A stretch of 64,000 bases of DNA, taken from contig JAYGXS010000003.1 of the NCBI GenBank assembly GCA_036362985.1, forward strand, positions 5,322,406 to 5,386,405, given 5' to 3'. A program made the position numbers and the translations under genes. A model generated the notes under the pieces. That model was not told the origin of the DNA and made no database searches. It saw nothing but the letters and a program-made list of their open reading frames with translations. The DNA is from Ligula intestinalis. Lineage: Eukaryota > Platyhelminthes > Cestoda > Diphyllobothriidea > Diphyllobothriidae. This document shows positions 1 through 9,883 of the stretch, piece after piece; the first letter of the stretch is position 1, and each line of letters starts with the position of its first letter.

Positions 1-145
1 TTCATGCCCCCACCACAGCCAATAGGAGTCCTTGTCAAAGTAGTATATTCAAACCGTCCCGGCAGGATTTTTCTGCAAGCCGTATCCCCTCTAGGAAGGT
101 GAAGAATCACCCATTAACGCAGATTTTACTCGTCCCTACCACTAG

Positions 146-381
146 GTGGCATTTGCTAGCAGGCGCCTCGGCGGCGGAGTCCTGAACACTGGCTGCGTAC
201 AGGAAGAGATCTTGCTGTGCATCGCGCCCGAAATCCTGGTTGGTCGCCTCTTCCTCCAGACCTATCTGCCCCACGAGGCCATCCTCATTTTCGGGGCTGA
301 GCGCTATTCCAACTACACCGGCTATTCACGGAACTTCATGTGGGCAGGTGATTTTCGGGAGACGCTTTGCGGCACAGTTCG
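146..381 (+). CDS. PARG: PARG exon with catalytic GGG-x-QEE signature
   Basis: Acceptor AG at 144-145 and donor GTAAGT at 382. The exon leaves two bases of a split Arg codon (CG|G) completed by the next exon. It encodes the GGGVL...VQEEI loop and the ERYSNYTGYSRNFMW segment. Codon 1 of the exon is GTG (Val), not a translation start; the frame enters from an upstream exon. Confidence 0.92.
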
Positions 382-3300
382 GTAAGTGGTTTTTCTCTGA
401 AGTAACTGGCCCTTTTCTCTGTCCTCTTCGAAGTCTCCACCGGTTCTTTGTCGTAGATGTCTTCCAAAGACATTATCCCATTATGAATAATGTATCCTAA
501 AGAATACTCCGTGACGATAGATAAGTATCAGTTTAGTGAGGAAAAGATAGGCAAATAAATTTTAGTTTCGTATTGGTAAAATGTGGCTAAAATGCGGGAA
601 GAGAATAGGAAAATGAGGGGAAAATGCTTCAATTCCAGGCTTGCAAGCGAAGAGCGAAAAGCGAAAAGCGGGTGGATTCTAGATAGTAATTAAATATGAC
701 TACTTGCCTAACAGGAGTAGTATACTAAGTATATGTAATAAGTGACGGAGTCCACGGAATAAGCGCAGCACCGGTGACCTGCTCCTGAATTGCTTGATGG
801 TGAGGCAAAGTAGGTGTGGGTGCAGTGGCTGACGCCGCTTATTGGCCCGTCTGCGCTTGCAACCCACTCAACCTGGTCCACCCTTATGAATCAGGCTTCT
901 GCGATGATGATCGGATTTTAATTTAAACGGAATGCTTATGCAAGAAAACCATCTTTCACCGTGTTTTTGTTGTTGCTGTCAGTCTGTAGGGTATCCGCTT
1001 AACGAAACCGACAACTGTGTAAAGCCGGGCTTATTCCTTCTTTTGACATCCTTTGGTTTTTCTACTTTCAGGGACAAGCAGGGCAGGTGGAAAAAGGTGG
1101 TAACCGTGATTGACGCTGTCTGCTTCTCCAACCCTGTGCTACAGTTCCAAACCGGGTTCCTTCGACGGGAATTGCGCAAGGTTAGTTTACTCTGCATGCC
1201 AGATACTGCCGATAGTTATGGCTTCAATAGGGACTACATTGAATCCTCGGTTAACAGGTTTCGCTCGTTCTGGCACTGAGCTCGTCATGTGAAGCCCTGG
1301 AAGCAGGACTCAACGGCTGACACAAGCACACACACTGGCAGGAGAACATTCCCGAAAGAAACTAGAAATGTTATTTCGGGCTTTTTAGTCGTCATCAGCC
1401 TGTCATAACCAATCATAGGTCTTGCGCCATCCAAAGTTTAACCTCCCCCCCCTTCCCCGCAACATGTTGTTTAGCAGTCCTTTGGTGGCTCGAAACTTGG
1501 AGCCATGGACTCTGCTTGCCAGCTTAGACCGGAAGGTATTCTAATTGGTGCATAGGCGCTGACCGATAAGTCCGAAATGGTCATTCCGGTTTTCCTGCCT
1601 ATACTACAAGCAGCTTTGCGACTGTTGGTGACACTGCAGGGTGAGCCCCTGTTGATCAAAATGCAAGGATTGAGCCTCGCAGAAGTGGACTACGTTTGAC
1701 TTAACAGTTTGTCTCACTCAAAAAAGAGTAAAGAAAACGGATGATGAGAAGATCAAGCACAGTGCCGACAATGCCAACCAACCTAGGCAGATTATAACAC
1801 ACACACATGCACAAAAAGGAACAATCATGCCTGACATATTAGCCATTCATACCCAGCCCCAGGCGTTAAAATCCTCTGGGTATCGTCTCCGCAACCTGTT
1901 GACTAGAGGTCCAACACTAACACCTGAGTTCGTTGTCGAACCGGATTAGATAGGTAATATTGATGAATGTATGCTCGCCAACCTATATTTGATCTTTTTT
2001 TCTGTATCTGTCATGTGGTTCTTGATTTTTTCCCCCTCAAGGCTTACGCTGGTTTCACCGACATCGCTGCTCCCTATCGTTCCCTGCCTGCAATTGTTGT
2101 GAGTGGTCATTGGGGCTGTGGGGCCTTCAGGGGCAACAAGGCGCTTAAAGGTGACTTGCCTCTCCTCCTCTCTCCTCATTCAATGTTCTTTCGCATTTTC
2201 ATGTCGAACGAAACGAAGAGCTCCTGGACAGGCGTGACGATTACAGCTCCTTCATGCCAGTGCTCCTGCGCCAACTTCATGACTGTTAACTCCGTAGAAA
2301 AATGTCTGTCCAACGCATTGTATAAAAACTATAGGCAGCTTGTATTGTTGCAAAGACAAATAGGACTGGAGGGCCATTTCTGACTTGTTAGCCGTCGTCA
2401 ACCAGTGATATTCACACCTTAGTCGTGTCCCACCCGAACCTGAGCTCGTTATCATGCCAGTTTAGGTTGAAGGCTATTGACACTCCTTGATGTCGTTGCT
2501 GACAATATTATCTGCTTATACTACGAGCTCTTACGCCTGTCAGGGCTTTTGTCAGGGCGCGAGGCAGAGCGGGACAGATCAGTTTCGTAAGCATTTGGGT
2601 GAATATGCTTTGACGAGTGTCTATGAAGTTGCAATTTGTGGCCACCAAAAGGCTTGTTTAGAAGGCTTTATTCGAAGTTCGCGCACTATTTTACTCGGAA
2701 TATGGAACGAAGGGCGAGGTAAAACTGCAGTGCCATTCTAGAAGACGGAAGAGGAATACTGGCGTATCCACCAAAATAACTGAACCCCTCAAAATTGTGT
2801 CATACAGTGGTATCGAAAGCTAGTTGCTTTATCCACAACAGAAGAATTCCCAAGTCAACATCCGGGGAGGACGGAATGATCTGGACCAGCTTTATTGTGC
2901 TAAATTAGCTATACAATAGCTGCTGCAAGCGCTGCGTTTACGAGCCATTCGAGTTGGTGTAAAAATGTTCGCTGATGCGAAGCCCTGAGTACGGAGTGTG
3001 TCCTTAGCCAACTATGTGGGTCGGCAAGCATCCAAGGGAGGATGGGTCAACACGAAACTTTTGTGTCTGGGTTTTAAGCCTGTACTTGTGCTGTGGGTGA
3101 ATGTTGTATAATTATATATTTGAGGAAGAGCCTTGTCTGGTGTTAAAGACGTGTTAATAATTCTGGGGGCGGGGAGCGATTGTGTTGACTTTACCTCCTT
3201 CATCATCAAATTAAATTAAATGGTTAGGCCTGGAGCCAGCTGGGGTTAACTTGAGTTTCACGCGCTCAACCTTCACTTTTTAATCGACTTCCATTCCTCT

Positions 3301-3750
3301 TCCTTTTCCTCAGCCCTGCTTCAGCTGATGGCATGTGCACAGGCAGGAAAGGCTCTGGCCTACAGCACATTTGGAGAGGAACACTTCGGGGAAGAACTTC
3401 TTCGGATGTATGACAGACTCGCGGACTCACAGTGTACTGTCGGTAAGCAGGCATCCCTCACCGCTCCTCGTCTCCTTCCTCTTCCACCTCCTCCTCGTCC
3501 TCCTCCTCCTCCTCCTCCACCTCTTCCTCCTCCTCCTCCCTATTTCCTCCTCCCCCTTTACCACCAATATCTTCGTAATTTGCAGCTACGATACGTGTGA
3601 TATACTTCATTACTTTACCTCTTTGCAATTTTAGGTCGGCTTTGGTATATACTCACCCATTTGCAGCCCCCCGAAATGCAGACGAACGAACAGTTGTCTG
3701 AATATGTGTTCAAGGCGGTACAGCAGCAGCTCACCAGCAAAGAAACTTGA
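146..3750 (+). CDS. PARG: Poly(ADP-ribose) glycohydrolase, C-terminal part (five exons, 5' end outside window)
   Basis: The product removes poly(ADP-ribose) from proteins by hydrolysing ribose-ribose bonds, in nucleus and cytoplasm. Joining exons 146-381, 1072-1180, 2042-2150, 3314-3442 and 3635-3750 gives one continuous frame across four GT-AG introns, ending at TGA 3748-3750. Exon 1 carries the PARG signature GGGVLNTGCVQEEI, whose paired glutamates correspond to the catalytic Glu pair of the family, then ERYSNYTGY, matching the family's conserved Tyr-containing loop. Exon 2 ends in FLRRELRK and exon 3 begins AYAGF, as in animal PARG; exon 3 then has GHWGCGAFRGNKALK. Exon 4 (LLQLMACAQAGKALAYSTFG) and exon 5 form the helical C-terminal end of the catalytic fold. 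No stop or frameshift interrupts it. The N-terminal catalytic half and regulatory region must lie upstream. Three introns carry SINEs or simple repeats. Identity rests on motif order; family membership is close to certain. Confidence 0.93.
1072..1180 (+). CDS. PARG: PARG exon (catalytic domain, VVTVIDA...RRELRK)
   Basis: Acceptor at 1070-1071 and donor GTTAGT at 1181. The first base completes the split Arg codon; the rest reads DKQGRWKKVVTVIDAVCF and ends FLRRELRK in phase 0. Animal PARG has the same order (W..K..VAIDA...REL.KA). Confidence 0.92.
1500..1625 (+). repeat. SINE core fragment (PARG intron 2)
   Basis: CGCTGACCGATAAGTCCGAA and then ATGGTCATTCCGG match the SINE core, whose consensus here is roughly CTGATGACGGCTAATAAGCC-AGAAATGG-CCATTCC. 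A second core remnant on the minus strand lies at about 1360-1430. The heads are too decayed to define ends. Confidence 0.4.
1815..1945 (-). repeat. tRNA-derived SINE copy (PARG intron 2)
   Basis: Read on the minus strand it has a tRNA-like head (CCTCTAGTCAACAGGTTGCG), then the family core ending in GGCTAATATGTCAGGCAT with a GATTGTTCC-type tail. This matches the better preserved copies at 7375-7560 and 29706-29850. It is moderately diverged. Confidence 0.5.
2042..2150 (+). CDS. PARG: PARG exon (AYAGF...GHWGCGAFRGNKALK)
   Basis: A pyrimidine tract and AG at 2040-2041 precede the exon; the donor is GTGACT at 2151. It encodes AYAGFTDIAAPYRSLP and then VVSGHWGCGAFRGNKALK, the conserved Gly-rich strand-loop lining the ADP-ribose pocket in this family. 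It ends after one base of an Ala codon. Confidence 0.93.
2330..2462 (-). repeat. tRNA-derived SINE copy (PARG intron 3)
   Basis: The minus strand reads GCTCAGGTTCGGGTGGGA (B-box-like GGTTCG), then TGGTTGACGACGGCTAACAA, GTCAGAAATGG and a CCAGTCCTATTTGTCTTTG tail. That is the same order as the other SINE copies in the window. Confidence 0.65.
3314..3442 (+). CDS. PARG: PARG exon (ALLQLMACAQAGK...)
   Basis: Acceptor CAG at 3311-3313 and donor GTAAGC at 3443. The first two bases complete GCC (Ala). The exon encodes the LLQLMACAQAGKALAYSTFG helix-strand pair and ends DRLADSQCTV plus one base of a Gly codon. Phase matches both neighbours. Confidence 0.91.
3451..3555 (+). repeat. Pyrimidine (CTC/CCT)n microsatellite in the last PARG intron
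   Basis: About 100 bases of almost pure C/T repeats just after the donor at 3443. The proline- and leucine-rich open frames here are products of the repeat. Confidence 0.8.
3635..3750 (+). CDS. PARG: PARG terminal exon with stop codon
   Basis: Acceptor TTTTAG ending at 3634. GT completes the split Gly codon, then RLWYILTHLQPPEMQ and a C-terminal helix ending QQQLTSKET before TGA 3748-3750. This fits the final helices of animal PARG. Confidence 0.9.
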
Positions 3751-4849
3751 GCAGCGAATGAAAGCTCTCCTGCTTGACCACCTCCTTCCTTCCTTTACAA
3801 CTGTCCCCCCCCCCCCCAGCCCTCAGCTTGACGCCTTTCAGCGAAAGATCTGAAACTTCTTTTGCTTATTTTGTGACTACTGTAGCCATATCTTTTCTTA
3901 AAAATACGTCAAAATAATTTAATATTAAATTATCGTTTTGGAACGGGCAAACACCATCATCAGTCAGCCATATCCAACCCTAGGTAGTGTGCCCCTCTAG
4001 TCTCGAAACGGTGTAGGCATACCACATTTGAGGACGGTGCCAGTGAGACATAGCATTGCGTGTTTGTTTTATCCTCTGGGATTCGTTTTTGCACTTTTTT
4101 TCCTCTTCATTATATTTAACTTTACCCATAATGGCTATAGAATTTAGGTTTTGACGTATCCAAGCATTTAATCACAAGGTGTTAGCAGTCATAAAACTTA
4201 TATTTTGAATAATTCTTTTTTAAACTTGACATGTACATTACCATACGTAAATGGTTGACGTGTTGTCTAAACACTCCATTTACAAAAAATGTTGTGCATT
4301 AGCTAAGTACTACACGAACAGTCCACATGTATGGTCTATAGTTCAAACATTAATAACGGACTTGTATGCTACATACACTCGCCTGTACGTTTTGGTTTTC
4401 TTGTTTTGCTATTGTGTTGTTTTGGCCAGGTTATCAAGTGACGTTTTTAGTCGCTTTGTAAAAGCTGCATCTAGGTCATCAAATATAGGCTTGCGTAAGG
4501 GACATAATGACACATACGTAGAAAGTTTTGGGATCCTTAGAGGACTTCTTACCTTCTTCTACCCTTGCGCTTTGTATGGCGACTGACGTCATTCACCAGT
4601 AACACAAAAATCGTGCTTGACAATGAAATCAGCATTTCGTCCACCAAGATACGTTAGAAAGGGTAGCTAAGGCAATTTATAATGATCATTTTTGCCCCCT
4701 ATTACCTTACCGAAGTTTGTTTTTAAGTGCCCGAAAATGTGCACTCTACCGTACAGATTGTTCTATAGGATGCAGGGGCAGCCGGCAATCAATGGCGATT
4801 ATCATCGTGAGCCGCTGAGTAGTATTTGGCGTCTGTCCTGCCAGAGGCC
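3751..4849. other. AT-rich intergenic stretch, no gene recognised
   Basis: Contains the PARG 3' flank, a C-homopolymer at about 3808-3819 and an uninterrupted 111-codon frame at 4251-4586 that has no recognisable motif and composition like its surroundings. I see no supportable gene. Confidence 0.6.
3924..3929 (+). terminator. Probable PARG polyadenylation signal (ATTAAA)
   Basis: ATTAAA, the commonest variant of the polyadenylation hexamer, lies about 175 bp after the PARG stop in an AT-rich stretch. No canonical AATAAA occurs nearer. Assigned by position only. Confidence 0.45.
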
Positions 4850-5228
4850 AATTTGGTCGTTGTCGTTGTTGTTGGCGGTGATGGCGGTGGTTTTTGTTGT
4901 TGTCGCAGGGTCAATCGCAAGGTAAGCGGTTTTAGAACCACGACTTCCGGATCTTCTTCAGATACCGGACTGTGGCAGAGGGTCATCGGACGGTTAGGTC
5001 GATCGGCGCTCTCAGTTTGCAGTCGACACCAAACTCCTGAACTCTGGTGAGCATCTCGGCTGCGCATTCCATCAGGTGTTTGTTGGTCTCTTCCTTTCCA
5101 CAAGCTGCATACGTGGAATCATCAGTCAGATTGTACCGCTTCCTGATGTTATTCAGCTTTGGACAATGCCCGGTCCTAAAGCTCACAGGGGTCATTCTAT
5201 TTAGCCGAGTCATTGTATTTTATTCATC

Positions 5229-5902
5229 CTAGTTTATGGGGGCCGTATACGTTCTTCGGCCGCGTTCATATGTCATTTGTGTCCTGGGGGTCATTCGTCT
5301 GACTGCTTTCATCGTTGCCGCAAAGGATGTCGGTCGACCGTCCGGTTTAGTCCTGGCCGCTGATGCTTCAGCGTCTGCTTGTTCATTCCCGGGGATGCCG
5401 ACGTGGCTGGGAATCCACGCAATTTCCACCGTTCTTCCTGTTGTGGCTCTCTCCAGAACATCCATCACTTGTTTTACCAACGGTTTAATAAGATCTTCGC
5501 ACGTCCCAAAGTTTTGTAAGGCATCTACTGCGGATTTAGTGTGAGCAAAGATTCTGGCAGCACTCCAATCCTCGGGTGGGTGATCTAGCCTTTACGCTGC
5601 CATCAGTAGGGCTAGCTGTAGCATGCGCCCCTTCTCCTGGACGTTGCAATTGTTGAGTAGTTATACCAACTTCCTTTCGTCACCACGGCTGCCGCACCTC
5701 CCTGTCTGCATCCATCTTTTGCCGCCCCGTCGGTATGAAAAGTCAGGGACGTTTCCGGTAGCAAGTAAAGCTCATCCTCCATTCGCTTCCGATTTTCTAC
5801 TATGTATTCCTTGCTGCAAAGACCTTCAAAATTCCTTAGAATATTGATGTTTGGTCGTCGCCATGGGGCTAGCGTGTTAGTAGCAAAAAGCTCTCTAGGC
5901 AT
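5229..5902 (-). pseudogene. RNase H domain of I-like LINE (broken)
   Basis: The segment 5902-5612 has LTFHTDGAAKDGCRQGGAAA, containing the first catalytic Asp. The segment 5480-5229, in another frame, has EIAWIPSHVGIPGNEQADAE, containing the conserved His, Asn and last Asp of LINE-type RNase H. The middle with the catalytic Glu is disrupted. It sits directly downstream of the RT remnant of the same element. Confidence 0.82.
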
Positions 5903-6298
5903 CTCCGAATCCTCTCCCAGAGTTTAGTGCAAGCATCGGTGCGCATTCTCCCTCCAGGTTGAGGTCCGCTTTAGCCGGGTTGGCTGCTGCTTTTCGGCCA
6001 TCTGTCTGCGGAGACTTTGTGCGGGAAGTCTCAGGCTGTGTTCGTAGGCCCTGATGGCCTCGAGCCTGCCCCTCTCGTCTATCGTCTGGATATCGTTCTC
6101 TATTGGCACCATCTCCGTCGGACATGAGTTTGGGAGGTTCGTGGTTATTCGAGCTGCTTTCAGGTACAGGTGTTCCAACCTGTCAAGTCGTGAGCGGCAG
6201 ATCCACGGCATCCATGCTGCTGATCCGTTCTTAATCACCGACTGCACACAGGCAGTGTAGACTTTCTTGATGTCCTCCGGCCGCCATCCCTAGGTTGT

Positions 6299-7331
6299 TC
6301 AACCTAAGGCCCTCATCATATTAAGTCGCTTCTCCGCCTTTTTCAGAACAAAATCAGCGTTTCCATTAAACTTTAGGCTCGAGTCATAAACCACTCCTAG
6401 GAATTTCGCCTTCGATCTGCAATCCACCAATCTCGATCGCCCTGACTGCTTTTTTTCACTCGGGGTCGTACTGAACACCACTAACTCCGTCTTTTGGACG
6501 TTCCCTTGCACCTTCCACTTTTGGTTCCATCGGACCATCATTTCGGTTGCGGCCTGCACTTGCTGGATGGCCCTGTCGGGGTTGGTATCTTGGTTCCATA
6601 CCGCAGCATTGTCCGCGAAAAGGCTCATCTCAATGTCTTCTTTGATGCCATCCCCAAGGTAATTTATAACGATGTCGAAAAGGAGAGAGAAGAGTACTGC
6701 TTTTTGTGGGAGGCCCCTTGTAAGTCTGAACTCCCTACTGAGGCGTCCGTTGCATCGCACATGCATTAATCGGTTGTTCGCCAGCTCTCAATCCAAATCT
6801 GTAGGCAATTTGGGACCTTCATTTTTTCCATTTTCAGCGCTAGACCGGTTCTCCACACCATGTGGTAGGCTTTTTCGAAATCGATGAGAGCCAAAACTGT
6901 CCTTCTGCATGGCTTACTATGGAACCAATCTGATACCGACTGAGATAGTCGGATGAGCTGGTCCTCAGTGCTCCTCGTCTTCCGGAAACTGGCTTGATAG
7001 TCTACCAGCTTCTGGTTCCCTTCAACCCCGTGTCGGAGTCTGCTTTCGACTATCCGTTCACAGACCTTTCCCACCACAGAGGTCAGACTGATCGGTCTGT
7101 AAGATTCCAGTTTCCCCGCGTCTTTGCCGGCCTTCAAGATTGGTACTTAACTTGCTGTTTTCCAGCTCTGTGGTATTGCCTTATCCTGACAGCTCTGGTT
7201 TATAATGCTTAGTAGTGTCAATTTATTATTTGTGGAGAGGTTTTTAACTGACTTGGCGGGGATTTCATCCACTCCACCTGCCTTTTTGTCCTTAAGTTGT
7301 TGTAAAGATTCAGTCAGTTCGTTGATGGTAA
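6299..7331 (-). pseudogene. RT domain of I-like LINE (broken, active site FADN)
   Basis: Read 5' to 3' on the minus strand: SYRPISLTSVVGKVCERIVE (RT fingers), ALIDFEKAYHMVW (motif A with its Asp), GLPQKAVLFSLLFD (motif B, decayed from GxPQGxxLSP), SLFADNAAVW (motif C) and KAKFLGVVYDSSLKF (thumb). Motif C is normally [FY]ADD; the second catalytic Asp is Asn, which should abolish polymerisation. The two open segments, 7137-6766 and 6766-6299, are joined by a frame change. Confidence 0.85.
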
Positions 7332-7374
7332 GGTCCCGTCCGTAGGAGTTACCATTCTCAAGGTGGAGGGCTTA

Positions 7375-7560
7375 TTGCCGCAAAAGACAAAAGAGACTGG
7401 AATTACCATTTCTGGCCCATTAATCGTCGTCAGCCAGTAGTACCCAGATTCAACTGGTCTCCCACTCGAGCCTCGAACATGCAATTTTTTAAAATCAGAA
7501 TTAAATGCCCCAACCGTTGTGCCACGAGCCCGTTGTCTAGCCAGTTCCATAAATATAAAT
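7375..7560 (-). repeat. tRNA-derived SINE copy with A and B box-like motifs
   Basis: The minus strand reads GGCTCGTGGCACAACGGTTG (A-box-like), then ATGTTCGAGGCTCGAG (B-box-like GTTCGAGGC), then CTGGCTGACGACGATTAATG, GGCCAGAAATGG and a TCTTTTGTCTTTTG tail. It is one of the clearest copies and lies at the broken 5' end of the I-like LINE. Confidence 0.75.
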
Positions 7561-9110
7561 GGAAGAGAATTTATCGAAAATATACGTATGCTCGCCAACT
7601 GTCCTTCTGAATAGCCAGTTTAAGTCAGGGTATATTGACAGTCCTGAATGCACGGCAGTGGTTTCGTCCTGCACTGGAGAAAGCGACCTTCGTCTTATCC
7701 CTGCTTGGTCATCTCGACTTTGCCTTGTTGCCGGTTCAAGCGAGGAGAAGGTTTAGAGTGGAGTAGGGTGCTGCTTGTCTTCTTTTTCTATGAATGACTA
7801 CAGTCACCGCCTCTGCTCTCAGATATATGGTAGCATCATCAAAATCGACGGTCATACGGACTGCAGCATAAAGGCACAGCAGAATAGTGAAAGGTTTTAT
7901 GCGCTGGTTATCCTCCTGTTTTCAAATCTTATTTGCATTCTCCTCTGTTTCGCATTTTACTGTGTGCCAATTTTTGTACTTTTTCAGACGCCTCTTCATT
8001 TAGAAAACACCTCCACACGTTTCCGTAGCAAAACGTTTGCACCTCTTTTCTGGGTGTTTGAATCTATAAAGACAGTCGAAATAAATGACAAAAAGGCATA
8101 CTGATTGAGTAGTCACTTTTTGTAGTACATGCTTTGTCTTCGTGGTCATAAGGAAGCTCCTTAAAAAGCCGGCATCCTGAAGTGTCCAAAATATGTTGAG
8201 ATCAGGTTGTATCATTATCTCTATTACAACCATCCGCAATAAATATGTTCCAATCAAAAACTCATTTCCGAATTCCGGCTGCCATTCCATGAGATAGTGA
8301 ATCTACTGTCTAACTCGTAACGACAGGTATCACACATTTCATTTCCCCTTCATTTGATTGGATCTAGAACCAACACCCTCCTCAATTGCCGTAGTTTTAT
8401 ATTAACTCTTTATTAGCGTTGATTTAAATAAGTACGCCAAATAGTTAGTTTAGGAGACTTCTGACCTGACAGTCAGTATTTGGAAAGACTCGGATGCCTC
8501 AGTTTTCCAGGGCTGATTCTGTGACTTTCGTTTTAAAGCCTTCTATGGATAAATTTAACGTGTGGAGTTGGATTGCAACACGGCTCCCCTCCCCACCCCA
8601 CTCCACGCCCTCTGATTGTCTCTTCACCTTTCTTACACCTTTCAAAATGCCTCTGCCTCCCGATTTTTGCGTGCCTGTTGCGAAAATGTGTGGTCTTTTG
8701 TTCATTGTCACCCATATCGCCTGGTAGTTTGTATCTGGAAAGGCATAAAAGCGTTAGCTTCCTAAGCACAGGGTGCTGTTATTCTACTTTTCTATGATCT
8801 CCGGGTTTAGGCTGCGGCTTTGGTAAGCATGACTGCTTAGTAGGTTAGCCCCTGACGGAAAGGTTGGATACAAGTTCATTATGGCTGCTTTTGTAATAAC
8901 TGAGCGTGCTGGCCGCACGGGTACTATCTGCGAGCTCAGAAGCATGGTATTCTACCGCTGCTTTATGCAAGGGAGCAGCTTCATCAGGGGGTCTCCCAGC
9001 AGTCCTTGTGTGCCCTCTGATATATACTCAATTTTTGTAATTTGGGTTTTTGACTTTCTCAAAACTTCAGAACTCTTAACACTGTGCCGCTGATGAGGTT
9101 AGCGAGATAT
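7561..9110. other. Intergenic stretch, one dispersed-repeat fragment only
   Basis: No gene recognised. The segment 8140-8190 (AAGGAAGCTCCTTAAAAAGC and then CGGCATCCTGAA) is nearly repeated at 25650-25685, so it belongs to a dispersed repeat. Small open frames at 8494-8797 have no motifs and overlap one another on both strands. Confidence 0.5.
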
Positions 9111-9883
9111 TCAAGTCAAGTCAAGTCAAATTTATTAAAGGAAATATAGGCGATCGCCTTTGAACTCCCTCTTGGTACATAGGATTTAAGAAATGCATCG
9201 GCGAAGCCGAACATTCTAAAGAAGTTGTTGACACAATTTAAAACAACTACTCACTTGTTTCAAGTAATAAACTCACACTCAGTTTACACGAGCCAGCAGT
9301 GTAACTGAGGAAGAAGAGCAGACAGTGAAAAAACTCCTAAGACTGGCTCATAATTCAAAATGGAATGTCATTTGTGGTTTTTAGGAGAAAAACTGTCGCT
9401 CGTGGGGGAAGTTTGTGAATGATAGGGGCATGATGCTTCTGTGAATGTTGACGGTAGCCATGGCGTCCATGACGAGTAATATCTACACCCGAAGGACCAT
9501 ACGAGGAGGAGACCTCGGAGTCACGAGAACGTCCCGAAGACCGGAGATGCGACCATGATACGCCTTTGCTGTGTCAAGAGCCGAGGAACCTACCACGTTG
9601 TCAGCAGTCGGTCGATACGAGAAAGGGTGTGACAGGGCCGCGTAGCCTAGGACCATAGGTGCGATAGGTGCGTCCCCAGACACGATCGGCGCAGATCGCA
9701 TAGTGAGTAGAGACAACATAGGTAGATAATGGCAGAGACTCATTTTGTTAATTACTAATAATAATAATACTACTTACAAATTACTATTAGTATATATTTA
9801 TAGCATTTTAGCATTTCAGGTTTTGGATGTAGAGCGCTTCAATTTTTAGAATCGGAATAGTTCAGTGATTGGATTTGGAGTAC

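Larger units (their letters stand above)
4850..7345 (-). mobile_element. Decayed I-like LINE (reverse transcriptase plus RNase H), 5'-truncated
   Basis: The minus strand encodes, in order, an RT domain (7331 to about 6299), an RNase H domain (about 5902-5229) and a C-terminal segment with a CCHC-like knuckle CGKEETNKHLMEC (about 5100). Pieces lie in different frames with internal stops, so it cannot make a full protein. RT followed by RNase H on one polyprotein is the layout of the I superfamily of non-LTR elements. The 3' tail on the minus strand runs into CAA-rich repeats near 4855-4915. The EN domain and ORF1 are missing; the break is close to a SINE at 7375-7560. Confidence 0.8.

Noticed and set aside
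3328..3634. Proline- and leucine-rich open frames beyond the PARG exon
   Set aside because: They read through the donor at 3443 into a CTC microsatellite; the spliced PARG frame explains the coding part.
4251..4586. 111-codon open frame as a gene
   Set aside because: No motif, no splice or promoter support, and AT-rich composition like the flanks.
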